A DNA stretch of 64,000 bases from Pseudomonadota bacterium (GTDB lineage: Bacteria > Pseudomonadota > Alphaproteobacteria > Azospirillales > Azospirillaceae): positions 47,908 to 111,907 of the forward strand of contig JAFAFA010000051.1 in assembly GCA_023423695.1 (NCBI GenBank). Reading direction: 5' to 3'. Shown here piece by piece: positions 1 to 7,060 of this stretch (position 1 is its first letter; each line of letters begins with the position of its first letter). Under the pieces are notes generated by a model. It was not told the origin of the DNA. It searched no databases and was given only the letters and a program-made list of their open reading frames with translations. Made by a program: the position numbers and the translations under genes.

Positions 1-1
1 C

Positions 2-313
2 CAGGTCGATTTCTGGAACCTGTGCGGCAAGCCGCTGGGGGCGGCCGACTATCTGGCCATCGCCACCCATTTCCACACGGTCCTGATCGACCACGTGCCC
101 ACGATGAAGGACGAGCTGCGCAACGAGGCCAAGCGCTTCATGACGCTGATCGATGCGCTGTACGAGCACAAGGTGAACGTCGTCATTGCCGCCGAAGGCC
201 CGCCGGAACGCCTCTACCCGGAAGGCACCCACGCCTTCGAGTTCGAACGCACGGTGAGCCGGCTGATGGAGATGCAGAGCGAAGACTACCTGCAAAGGCA
301 GCATTTGACCTAA
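2..313 (+). CDS. zapE: Cell division protein ZapE (AFG1-like ATPase), C-terminal fragment
   Basis: The reading frame is open from the window edge and ends at a TAA, giving the last 103 residues of a protein. The readable part has the ZapE/AFG1 C-terminal pattern: a segment around FxxLCGxPLGAADYLAIA, then HTVLIDHVP, NEAKRFMTLIDALYEHKV and a closing region with FERTVSRLMEMQS. ZapE is a peripheral AAA-type ATPase linked to Z-ring function, and AFG1 is its mitochondrial relative. The Walker motifs lie upstream of the window, so the ATPase core cannot be checked. The gene converges on lipA with only 16 bases between the stop codons and no obvious terminator. Confidence 0.85.
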   Translation, partial: QVDFWNLCGKPLGAADYLAIATHFHTVLIDHVPTMKDELRNEAKRFMTLIDALYEHKVNVVIAAEGPPERLYPEGTHAFEFERTVSRLMEMQSEDYLQRQHLT

Positions 314-329
314 GCGGCGGTCTCCCCGC

Positions 330-1256
330 TCACACCACCTCCGCAGCCTTCTCCCGTGCCCGCCGCCGCAACTCTTCGAAGTCGCGGCCGGCGTGGTGGG
401 AGGAACGGGTCAGCGGGGTGGCGGACACCATCAGGAAACCCTTGGCCCGCGCCACCGTGCCGTAACGCTCGAACTCCTCCGGCGTGACGTGGCGGGCGAC
501 CGGGTGGTGGGTGGGGGTGGGGCGGAGGTACTGGCCGACGGTCAGGAAATCGACGCCCGCCGCCCGCAGGTCGTCCATCACCTGCAGCACCTCCGCCGGC
601 TCCTCGCCCAGCCCGACCATGATGCCGGACTTGGTGAAGATGGACGGATCGCGCTCCTTCACCCGCTCCAGCAGGCGCAGCGATCCATAATAGCGCGCCC
701 CCGGCCGCACATCGGCGTAGAGCCGCGGCACGGTTTCCAGATTGTGGTTGTAGACATCGGGCCGGGCGTCCACCACCGCCTCCACCGCCCCCGGCTTGTT
801 GCGGAAATCCGGCGTCAGCACCTCCACCGTCGTGCTGGGGGAGGTGTCGCGGAGGCGGGCGATGCAGCGGGCGAAATGCGCTGCACCGCCGTCGGGCAGA
901 TCGTCGCGGTCGACCGAAGTGATGACGACATGGGCGAGGCCCAACTCGCCCACCGCCTCGGCCAGCCGGTCCGGCTCGTGGGGATCGAGCGCGTCCGGCC
1001 GGCCGGTGGCGACGTTGCAGAACGCACAGGCCCGCGTGCACACGCTGCCCAGGATCATCACCGTCGCATGCCGCTTGCTCCAGCAGTCGCCGATGTTGGG
1101 GCAGGCGGCCTCCTCGCAGACCGTGTTCAGGCCGTGGCGGCGGACCAGCGACTGTGTCTCCTCGAACGCTGCGCCGCCGGGGGCGCGGGCGCGGAGCCAG
1201 GCCGGCTTTTCGGGCCGGTGCTCAGGGCGGGGCTTGTGCATCGCGGGCAGGGCCAT
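330..1256 (-). CDS. lipA: Lipoyl synthase (LipA), acetoin-operon copy
   Basis: This 308 aa radical-SAM enzyme inserts two sulfurs into protein-bound octanoyl groups to make lipoyl cofactors. Both iron-sulfur ligand sets are visible: an auxiliary CX4CX5C set (CEEAACPNIGDC) and the radical-SAM CX3CX2C set (CTRACAFC). They are followed by the usual VVITSVDRDDLPDGG and NLETV motifs. As the last gene of the aco operon it probably serves the lipoyl domain of AcoC, and a housekeeping lipA probably exists elsewhere (inference). The ATG at 1256 overlaps the stop of a 29 aa ORF. It was chosen because the frame upstream of it is low-complexity shadow sequence unlike LipA. Confidence 0.93.
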   Translation of the reverse strand: MALPAMHKPRPEHRPEKPAWLRARAPGGAAFEETQSLVRRHGLNTVCEEAACPNIGDCWSKRHATVMILGSVCTRACAFCNVATGRPDALDPHEPDRLAEAVGELGLAHVVITSVDRDDLPDGGAAHFARCIARLRDTSPSTTVEVLTPDFRNKPGAVEAVVDARPDVYNHNLETVPRLYADVRPGARYYGSLRLLERVKERDPSIFTKSGIMVGLGEEPAEVLQVMDDLRAAGVDFLTVGQYLRPTPTHHPVARHVTPEEFERYGTVARAKGFLMVSATPLTRSSHHAGRDFEELRRRAREKAAEVV

Positions 1257-1345
1257 CAGTGGACGAGCTCCGGCTGTTCCGCGCCCGTCCGCGGCTGTAT
1301 GTCGAACAGCCGGACGGCGGCCTTCCTGGCGGTCGTGGCAGTCAT
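1256..1345 (-). CDS. 29-residue ORF translationally coupled to lipA
   Basis: A short ORF starts at ATG 1345 behind a strong Shine-Dalgarno sequence (GGAGG, 8 bases before the ATG). It ends in a TGA that overlaps the lipA ATG by one base (TGATG). The 29 residues begin MTATTARKAAVRLFD and end ELVH; they are basic at the front and have no membrane segment. It does not resemble a LipA N terminus. It sits 48 bases after budC in the same operon. I do not recognise a family. It may be a real small protein, or mainly a translation-coupling leader that loads ribosomes onto lipA, whose own ribosome binding site is weak. Confidence 0.55.
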   Translation of the reverse strand: MTATTARKAAVRLFDIQPRTGAEQPELVH

Positions 1346-1393
1346 GGTGTTGTCCTCCGGATTTGTCGTTGTGAAGGCCAATGGCCGGGACGG

Positions 1394-2179
1394 TCAGGCG
1401 AACACCATCCCGCCATCGACCAGCAGGGACTGGCCGGTCATGAAGTCGCTGTCCGACGAGGCGAGGAAGCGGGCGACGCCGACCAGATCGTCGGGGCGTG
1501 ATGGGCGGCCCAGCACCGCGCCGGCGGCGAACATGTCGAAGGCTTCGTTCTCGGACTTGGTGATGCCGGTGTCGCGGAAGCCCTGGTCGATGATCTTCCA
1601 CATCTCGGTCGCCACCACGCCGGGGCAGATGGCGTTGGCGGTGATGCCCTCCTTGCCGAAGCCGCGGGCGGCGGCCTGGGTCAGGGCCACGACGGCGAAC
1701 TTGCTGGCGGAGTAATGGGCCAGCGGCTCGTAGCCCTGCTTGCCGGCGATGGAGGCGGTGTTGACGATCTTGCCGCCGCCGCCCTGCTTCTTGAACGTCT
1801 TGATCGCTTCCTGCATGCCGATCAGCACGCCCATCGCGTTGATGTCGTTGACCGTGTGCCAGTCGTCCTCGGTGATGTCGAGGAAGGGCTTGGTCTGGGC
1901 GATGCCGGCATTGTTGAAGATGACGTCGAGCCGGCCATGGGCCTTCACCGTCTCGTCGATCATGCGGCGGACGGCGGCGCGGTCGCGGACATCGACGGTG
2001 ACGGCGATGGCGGTGCCGCCGGCGGCGCGGATGGCCTCGGCCACTTGTTGGGCGTCGGCTTCGGTGCGGTCGGCGATGGTGAGCTTTGCACCGTCGGCGG
2101 CGAGCGCCTTGGCGATGGTGGCGCCGATGCCGCGGCCGGCGCCGGTGACGATGATGCTCTTGTCCTTGAGGTCAGGCAT
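1394..2179 (-). CDS. budC: Acetoin/diacetyl reductase, SDR family (BudC-like)
   Basis: A 261 aa short-chain dehydrogenase/reductase that probably interconverts acetoin with diacetyl or 2,3-butanediol using NAD(H). The N-terminal Rossmann motif TGAGRGIG lies near residue 12, NNAG near residue 90, and the catalytic YSASK near residue 157. The C-terminal ICPGVVATEMW and DGGMVF are typical of meso-butanediol dehydrogenases. The ATG at 2179 has GGAG about 8 bases upstream. Its place between acoC and lipA supports acetoin or butanediol as substrate, feeding butanediol into the AcoABC complex. Substrate and stereochemistry cannot be read from sequence, so a generic SDR remains possible. Confidence 0.8.
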   Translation of the reverse strand: MPDLKDKSIIVTGAGRGIGATIAKALAADGAKLTIADRTEADAQQVAEAIRAAGGTAIAVTVDVRDRAAVRRMIDETVKAHGRLDVIFNNAGIAQTKPFLDITEDDWHTVNDINAMGVLIGMQEAIKTFKKQGGGGKIVNTASIAGKQGYEPLAHYSASKFAVVALTQAAARGFGKEGITANAICPGVVATEMWKIIDQGFRDTGITKSENEAFDMFAAGAVLGRPSRPDDLVGVARFLASSDSDFMTGQSLLVDGGMVFA

Positions 2180-2272
2180 GAGCTGTCTCCTGCCGGCGCG
2201 CTGGCGGACAGCCTGCGCGCCGGTGGCGAGGGGTTCGGGAACCGGGAAAGGGGCGGGAAGGCGGCTGGCTCC

Positions 2273-3397
2273 TCAGTCCGCCTTGGCGATGTGGTCCTTG
2301 AGCAGCGCGTTCACTTTGCCGGCCGCCTCCATCTGCACCATGTGGCCGGCGCCGGGGATCACGGCGACCTGTGCCATGTTCGCCAGCGCCTGGGCGTGGT
2401 CGGCGGGGATGACGCGATCCTCATCGCCCCAGACCACCAGCGTGGGCGTCCTGGCATCCGCGATCCCGGCGGCGAGCACGCTGGCCTGCCGGCCCTCGGC
2501 GAATAGCGAGGCCGACAGCGCCCGCAGCGCCTCGTCCACGCCGTCCAGCCGCTTGTACTTCAAGAGGTCGTCAACCATCTGGCGGCTGACAAGACCACGG
2601 TCGGCGAACAGTGTCTCCAAGACGGGTTTCAGATCGCGGCGGGATGTCGCACCGACGAAGCCCTGGATGTAGCCATGGTCGATCTGCTCGCCGAGGCCGG
2701 CCGACGCGATCAGCGACAGCGACGCCACCCGGCCCGGCGCGTCGAGTGCCGTGCGCATCGACACCGCCCCGCCCATCGAATGGCCGACGAAATGGGCGCG
2801 CTCCACCCCGACCGTGTCGAGGAAGCCCAGCACCGCTTTCGACAGGCCGGACAGGCTGGGGTCGGCGATCTGCTTGTTCGACTGGCCGTGGCCGGGCAGG
2901 TCCAGCGCATAGACGGTGGCCTTCTCCGCCAGCGCGTCGATGGTGAACAGCCAGTTGTCGAGGTCGCCGCCGAAGCCGTGGACCAGCAGGACGGTCGGCC
3001 CGCCCTCGCCGCGCTTGGCGTAGCGGATGGTGCCGGCAGGCGTCTCCACGGTGTGATACTGCGGGCCGGCATCGGCCTTGCCGTCGTCTTCGCTGGCCGG
3101 GACGGCGTAGGCGCTGATGAAGGCGTCGATGTCGTCGTCCGGCACGTCGGGTTCCGCCAGCACGGCGATCAGCGCCTTGACCGGATAGACGGTGCCGGGC
3201 TCGCCCAGCACGCGGCGCAGCACGCCGGTCTCTCCCGCCTCGACCACGTTGGTGATCTTGTCGGTCTCGACCTCCAGCAGCTCGTCGCCGATGGAGATGG
3301 TGGACCCCGGCCGCTTCAGCCAGCCGGTGACCTTGCCCTCCGACATGGACAGGCCCCATTTCGGCATGACGATGGGCTTGATGCGCTCGTTCAACAT
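2273..3397 (-). CDS. acoC: Acetoin dehydrogenase E2 (dihydrolipoyl acetyltransferase), lipoyl plus alpha/beta-hydrolase fold
   Basis: A 374 aa E2 component that carries acetyl groups from the AcoAB E1 to CoA. Residues 1-80 form a lipoyl domain with the lipoylated lysine in VETDKI (K47). From about residue 130 an alpha/beta-hydrolase domain follows, with VLLVHGFGGD, the nucleophile elbow GHSMGG near residue 204, WGDEDRVIPADH, and the histidine in GAGHMVQME. This two-part layout is the known AcoC type and differs from the catalytic domain of pyruvate dehydrogenase E2. The start MLNERIKP has AGGAG 8 bases upstream; a longer frame starting further up lacks one. Part of a co-directional aco cluster. 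Confidence 0.9.
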   Translation of the reverse strand: MLNERIKPIVMPKWGLSMSEGKVTGWLKRPGSTISIGDELLEVETDKITNVVEAGETGVLRRVLGEPGTVYPVKALIAVLAEPDVPDDDIDAFISAYAVPASEDDGKADAGPQYHTVETPAGTIRYAKRGEGGPTVLLVHGFGGDLDNWLFTIDALAEKATVYALDLPGHGQSNKQIADPSLSGLSKAVLGFLDTVGVERAHFVGHSMGGAVSMRTALDAPGRVASLSLIASAGLGEQIDHGYIQGFVGATSRRDLKPVLETLFADRGLVSRQMVDDLLKYKRLDGVDEALRALSASLFAEGRQASVLAAGIADARTPTLVVWGDEDRVIPADHAQALANMAQVAVIPGAGHMVQMEAAGKVNALLKDHIAKAD

Positions 3398-3436
3398 GGA
3401 ACTCGGTCTCCTGGGGGATTTCTTGTTTTGCAACGT

Positions 3437-3551
3437 GACTTGCCCCCACCCCGACCCTCCCCCGCTGGGCGGGGGAGGGGGTAAGTGCTTGTTCGGGAAG
3501 GGGGCGGAGTTCCCTCCCCTGCGAAGCGGGGGAGGGTTAGGGTGGGGGCAA
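3437..3551. repeat. GC-rich palindromic intergenic repeat, copy 1
   Basis: It lies in the 171-base gap between acoB and acoC. It has outer inverted arms (TGCCCCCACCCCGACCCTCC against GGAGGGTTAGGGTGGGGGCA) and an inner hairpin CCCCCGCTGGGCGGGGG. It shares GTAAGTGCTTGTTCGG with the copy at 50.2 kb. At least five related elements occur in this window, all between genes. It may act as an intra-operon hairpin that shapes mRNA decay or expression ratios (inference). Confidence 0.75.
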
Positions 3552-3568
3552 TCAGGCCGGCGCCTACC

Positions 3569-4600
3569 TCACGCCGCGATGCTGCGCGCGCCCTGGGGCG
3601 ACAGCGTGCGCCGGACGGCGCTGGCGATGCTGTCGGCGCTGGGGACGTACAGATCCTCCAGCGACGGCGCGAAGGGCACCGGGGTGTGCGGCGCCGTCAC
3701 CATCTGGATGCCGGCCTTCAACGCGCCGAAGGCGTTCTGGCCGACGAAGGCCGCGATGTCGGTGGCGAGGTTGCAGCGCGGATGCGCCTCGTCCACCACC
3801 ACCAGCCGGCCGGTGCGTTCCACGCTCTCGACGATGGTGTCCCAGTCGATGGGCGACAGGGTGCGCAGGTCGATCACCTCGGCCTCGGTGCCGTCCTTCG
3901 CCAGCGTCGCCGCCGCCTCCATGGCGCGGTGGACGGTCAGGCCGTAGCTGACGATGGTCACGTCGTCGCCGTCGCGCAGGACGTTCGCCTCGCCGAAGGG
4001 GATGGCGTAGCTCTCCGCCGGAACCTCGCATTCCAGGCCGTAGAGGTTCTTGTGCTCGCAGAAGATGACGGGATCGTTGTCGCGGATCGACTGGATCAGC
4101 AGGCCCTTGGCGTCATAGGCGTTGCTGGGGCAGACAACCTTCAGCCCTGGAATGTGGGTGAACAGCGGGGTCAGCATCTGCGAATGCTGGGCGGCGGCGC
4201 GGAAGCCGGCGCCGACCATGCCGCGGATCACCACCGGCGTCTCGGCCTTGCCGCCGAACATGTAGCGGAACTTGGCGGCCTGGTTGAAGATCTGGTCGAA
4301 GCAAACGCCCATGAAGTCCATGAACATCAGCTCCGCCACCGGCCGCAGGCCGCAGGCGGCGGCACCGACGGCGGCGCCGATATAGGCGGATTCCGACAGC
4401 GGCGTGTCCATCAGCCGGTCGCCATGCTTGGCGTACAGCCCCTTGGTGACGCCCAGCACGCCGCCCCAGGCGTCGTCCTCGCCCTGGGCGCCGGTGCCGC
4501 CGACGATGTCCTCGCCCATGACGATGACGGTCGGGTCGCGGCGCATCTCCAGGTCCAGGGCCTCGTTGATCGCCTGCTTCATGCTGATCTTGCGGGACAT
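3569..4600 (-). CDS. acoB: Acetoin dehydrogenase E1 beta subunit
   Basis: A 343 aa beta subunit of the thiamine-pyrophosphate E1 of acetoin dehydrogenase; with AcoA it cleaves acetoin to acetaldehyde and a bound acetyl group. Transketolase central-domain motifs are present: MGEDIVGGTGAQGEDDAWGG, TPLSESAYIGAAVGAA, FMDFMGVCFDQI and GAGFRAAAQHSQ. The C-terminal domain has VSYGLTVHRAMEAA, VIDLRTLSPID and VVVDEAHP. The length fits the family. The ATG at 4600 has GGAGG about 7 bases upstream. It sits 35 bases after acoA and is followed by a palindromic repeat before acoC. The acoAB pairing and AcoX context favour acetoin over pyruvate as substrate. Confidence 0.92.
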   Translation of the reverse strand: MSRKISMKQAINEALDLEMRRDPTVIVMGEDIVGGTGAQGEDDAWGGVLGVTKGLYAKHGDRLMDTPLSESAYIGAAVGAAACGLRPVAELMFMDFMGVCFDQIFNQAAKFRYMFGGKAETPVVIRGMVGAGFRAAAQHSQMLTPLFTHIPGLKVVCPSNAYDAKGLLIQSIRDNDPVIFCEHKNLYGLECEVPAESYAIPFGEANVLRDGDDVTIVSYGLTVHRAMEAAATLAKDGTEAEVIDLRTLSPIDWDTIVESVERTGRLVVVDEAHPRCNLATDIAAFVGQNAFGALKAGIQMVTAPHTPVPFAPSLEDLYVPSADSIASAVRRTLSPQGARSIAA

Positions 4601-4635
4601 GTGTTTCCTCCGCGTCTTGAGGTTCTTTATTGGGC

Positions 4636-5619
4636 TCAGTAGGCGACGTAGACGTCGGTCAGCAGATCTTCCGCCGCCGGCAGCGGGGCGTCCTTGGCGG
4701 CGCGCACGGCGTCCTCGATCAGCGCGTTGACCTCGCGGTCGATGGCCTGCAGATCGTCGCGGCCGATCACCCCGGCCTCGATCAGCCGTTCCGACAGGAT
4801 GGTCAGGCAGTCGCGCGACGCGCGGATGGCCTCCAGTTCGCCCTTGGCGCGGTAGGTCTGGGCGTCGCCTTCGAAATGGCCGTAGAAGCGGACCATGTTG
4901 CATTCCAGCAGGGCCGGGCCGCCGCCGTCGCGGGCGCGGCGGATGATCTCGCCGGCCGCCTCGTACACCGCGAAGAAGTCGGTGCCGTCCACCGTGACGC
5001 CCGGCATGCCGAAGCCGGTGGCGCGGTCGACATAGCTGTCGCAGGACACCGCCCACTCCATCGCCGTGGATTCGGCATAGCCGTTGTTCTCGACCACGAA
5101 GACCACCGGCAGGTTCCACACGGCGGCGAGGTTCAGGCTTTCCAGGAAGGTGCCCTGGTTGGAGGCGCCGTCGCCGACGAAGGTGATGCCGACGCCGCGG
5201 TCGCCGCGCACCTTGGCCGCCAACGCCGCCCCGCAGATCAGCGGCGCACCGGCGCCGAGGATGCCGTTGGCGCCCATCATGCCCTTGGACAGGTCGGCGA
5301 TGTGCATCGACCCGCCCTTGCCCCGGCAGGCGCCGGTGCTGCGGCCGTAGATCTCCGCCATCATCGCGTGGACGTCGACGCCCTTGGCGATGCAATGGCC
5401 GTGGCCGCGGTGGGTGGAGGCGATGCGGTCGTTGTCGTTCAGGTGCATCATGATGCCGGTGGCGCAGGCCTCCTCGCCGGCATAGAGGTGGACGAAGCCG
5501 GGGATGTCGCCCTTGGCGAAATCGACGTGCAGCCGCTCCTCGAATTCGCGGATCGTCCGCATGGTGCGGTAGGCCTTCAGCAGCTCGTCCTTGCCGAGGG
5601 GGAAGGGATTCTGGGCCAT
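4636..5619 (-). CDS. acoA: Acetoin dehydrogenase E1 alpha subunit (TPP-binding)
   Basis: A 327 aa alpha subunit that binds thiamine pyrophosphate. The TPP motif runs from GDGASNQGTFLESLNLAA to VVFVVENNGYAES, near residues 155-190. Upstream are HLYAGEEACATG and the STHRGHGHCIAKG block typical of E1 alpha subunits; MVRFYGHFEGDAQTYR is a C-terminal family motif. The ATG at 5619 is preceded by AGGGAG. It lies 32 bases after acoX. Together with acoB it forms the heterotetrameric E1. The presence of acoX and the alpha/beta-hydrolase type acoC separates this operon from pyruvate or branched-chain dehydrogenases. Confidence 0.93.
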   Translation of the reverse strand: MAQNPFPLGKDELLKAYRTMRTIREFEERLHVDFAKGDIPGFVHLYAGEEACATGIMMHLNDNDRIASTHRGHGHCIAKGVDVHAMMAEIYGRSTGACRGKGGSMHIADLSKGMMGANGILGAGAPLICGAALAAKVRGDRGVGITFVGDGASNQGTFLESLNLAAVWNLPVVFVVENNGYAESTAMEWAVSCDSYVDRATGFGMPGVTVDGTDFFAVYEAAGEIIRRARDGGGPALLECNMVRFYGHFEGDAQTYRAKGELEAIRASRDCLTILSERLIEAGVIGRDDLQAIDREVNALIEDAVRAAKDAPLPAAEDLLTDVYVAY

Positions 5620-5651
5620 GAGGTGTTTTCTCCCTGGTTGGTGTTTGGTGG

Positions 5652-6716
5652 TTAGAAAGCGGCTGTGACGGGCACCGGGGTGCCGGTCAGCAGCCGGTTC
5701 TGGCCGGCGTGCCGCATCACCGCGGCGACGTTGACCGTGCGGAAGGCGTCGTCCTTCAGCGTCAGGGACAGGCGGTCGCGTTCGCTGAAGGACAGTTCGC
5801 GCTCGCCATCCAGCGCGATGGAGCCGGCGGCGACCTCCGGCACGAAGGCCACGTCGGCCGGCATGCGGCGCCAGTCGGTGACGCCGACCTCGGCCATCAT
5901 CCCCGGCGCGATGGGGGCGTGGAGCGTGGTGCTCCTGCGGCAATTGCCGTCGGGTGACAGCCGCACCATCAGGCCGCCGCTCTCCTCGCGGCCGACGGGT
6001 TCCAGCAGGCCGGCGATGGCCGACATGCCGATCACCTCCGGATCGGCGAAGGTGACGTAGAGTTCGCGGAAATTTTCGGTCCGCCACAGGGCGCGGGCGC
6101 CGATGTAGCGCTCCGTCACCAGGGCGACATCGACCAGCGCCATCTCGGTCACGGCGCCGCCGTTCGCCCCGCGGTCGAGGGACACGTCGATGCGTTTGTT
6201 GGCGGCGAAGGCGATGTGCGGCGGCACCCGGCCGGTCACCGCCAGCCCGGTGGCGAGCCCGGTGATGGTCGGCTCGCGGTGTTCGGGGAAGGCGTTGTTG
6301 GTGCCGGTGGAGATGCCGGCGATCGGCACCGTCCCGCATTCGGCCGCCACCGCCCGGTGGGTGCCGTCGCCGCCCAGCACCACCAGAGCCGAGACTCCCG
6401 CCCGCCGCATCTCCGCCGTGGCGCGGTGGGTGTCGGCGACGGTGCCGGTGACCGGCATGGAAACGGGGTGGAGGGCAGGGTAGATGTCCTCGCCACGCGC
6501 TTTCGCCCGCATCATGCCGCGTTCGACATGGGCGCGGATGCCGCCATTCTCCGGCATCATCAGAACGTCGCGGACGCCGCAGGAATGCAGCGCCGCCAGC
6601 ACCCGCAGCAGGATGTTCGCCCGGTCGGCGATCTGCAGGCTGGTGGCGTTGGCGACGACCCGGCGGATATCGCGGGCGGAAACCGGATTGGCGACGATGC
6701 CGACGACCGGAGCCAA
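5652..6716 (-). CDS. acoX: AcoX, ATP-NAD kinase-like protein of acetoin catabolism
   Basis: A 354 aa member of the ATP-NAD/AcoX kinase family, the usual first gene of sigma-54-driven acoXABC operons. Its biochemical role is not settled and it has been reported as dispensable. It starts with a nucleotide-binding segment (VVGIVANPVSARDIRRVVANA). The kinase signature LVVLGGDGTHRAVAAE lies near residue 118, followed by GISTGTNNAFPE, the NAD-kinase-like GTNN block. The start is an unusual TTG at 6716 preceded by GGGAGG seven bases upstream; no in-frame ATG fits the family N terminus. It is the first gene after the sigma-54 promoter at 6777-6792. Confidence 0.88.
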   Translation of the reverse strand: MAPVVGIVANPVSARDIRRVVANATSLQIADRANILLRVLAALHSCGVRDVLMMPENGGIRAHVERGMMRAKARGEDIYPALHPVSMPVTGTVADTHRATAEMRRAGVSALVVLGGDGTHRAVAAECGTVPIAGISTGTNNAFPEHREPTITGLATGLAVTGRVPPHIAFAANKRIDVSLDRGANGGAVTEMALVDVALVTERYIGARALWRTENFRELYVTFADPEVIGMSAIAGLLEPVGREESGGLMVRLSPDGNCRRSTTLHAPIAPGMMAEVGVTDWRRMPADVAFVPEVAAGSIALDGERELSFSERDRLSLTLKDDAFRTVNVAAVMRHAGQNRLLTGTPVPVTAAF

Positions 6717-6776
6717 GATGGCGCCTCCCCCTCGTTGCGGCGCGCCGTTGATCGACGCGCGGTTCGAGGGGGTAAG

Positions 6777-6792
6777 AGCAACCGCCGTGCCA
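6777..6792 (-). promoter_or_regulatory. Sigma-54 (RpoN) -24/-12 promoter of the aco operon
   Basis: Read on the minus strand the site is TGGCACG-GCGG-TTGCT. It matches the sigma-54 consensus TGGCACG-N4-TTGCW at every defined position. The predicted transcription start is near 6766, about 50 bases upstream of the acoX TTG. Sigma-54 control of acoXABC by the enhancer-binding protein AcoR is established in Cupriavidus; the match and position are seen directly here. No acoR gene is in the window. Confidence 0.9.
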
Positions 6793-6857
6793 GATGGTCA
6801 GTTCGGCGGATTTTCTTGATTTTCAACGGTCGGAGGTGAGGCGGCGGGGTGGGGCGT

Positions 6858-6899
6858 TGCAACAGGTGTTGCACGGGCTGTTGCGCCGCCGGTGCAACA
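6858..6899. promoter_or_regulatory. Two inverted repeats, putative AcoR upstream activating sites
   Basis: Two dyads share the half-site TGTTGC/GCAACA: TGCAAC-AGGT-GTTGCA at 6858-6873, and TGTTGC-N9-GCAACA at 6879-6899. Their centres are about 100 and 123 bases upstream of the predicted sigma-54 start, the usual place for enhancer-binding-protein sites. The rest of the 344-base gap between acoX and the D-lactate dehydrogenase shows nothing else I can name. Assignment to an AcoR-type activator is inference. Confidence 0.7.
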
Positions 6900-7060
6900 G
6901 GTGTGGCGGTTCAGGCGGAATTGGAGCCAACCTGCGGCGCCCCCGGCATTCCACCCCTGCGCATCGCCCGTCTTGCCAAGCATTCACCCGGCGCTTTAGC
7001 TTCGTTTGGTCATACGAATGAACCATCGCAATGAATCTTGGAGCGGGGAGGACAACACCC

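Noticed and set aside
1257..1601. N-terminal extension of lipA to 423 residues
   Set aside because: The extension is a shadow of budC and the 29 aa ORF, and LipA proteins do not have such an N terminus.
3437..3551. CRISPR array or other regular repeat array
   Set aside because: The repeats are dispersed singly, palindromic and unevenly spaced; no spacers and no cas genes.
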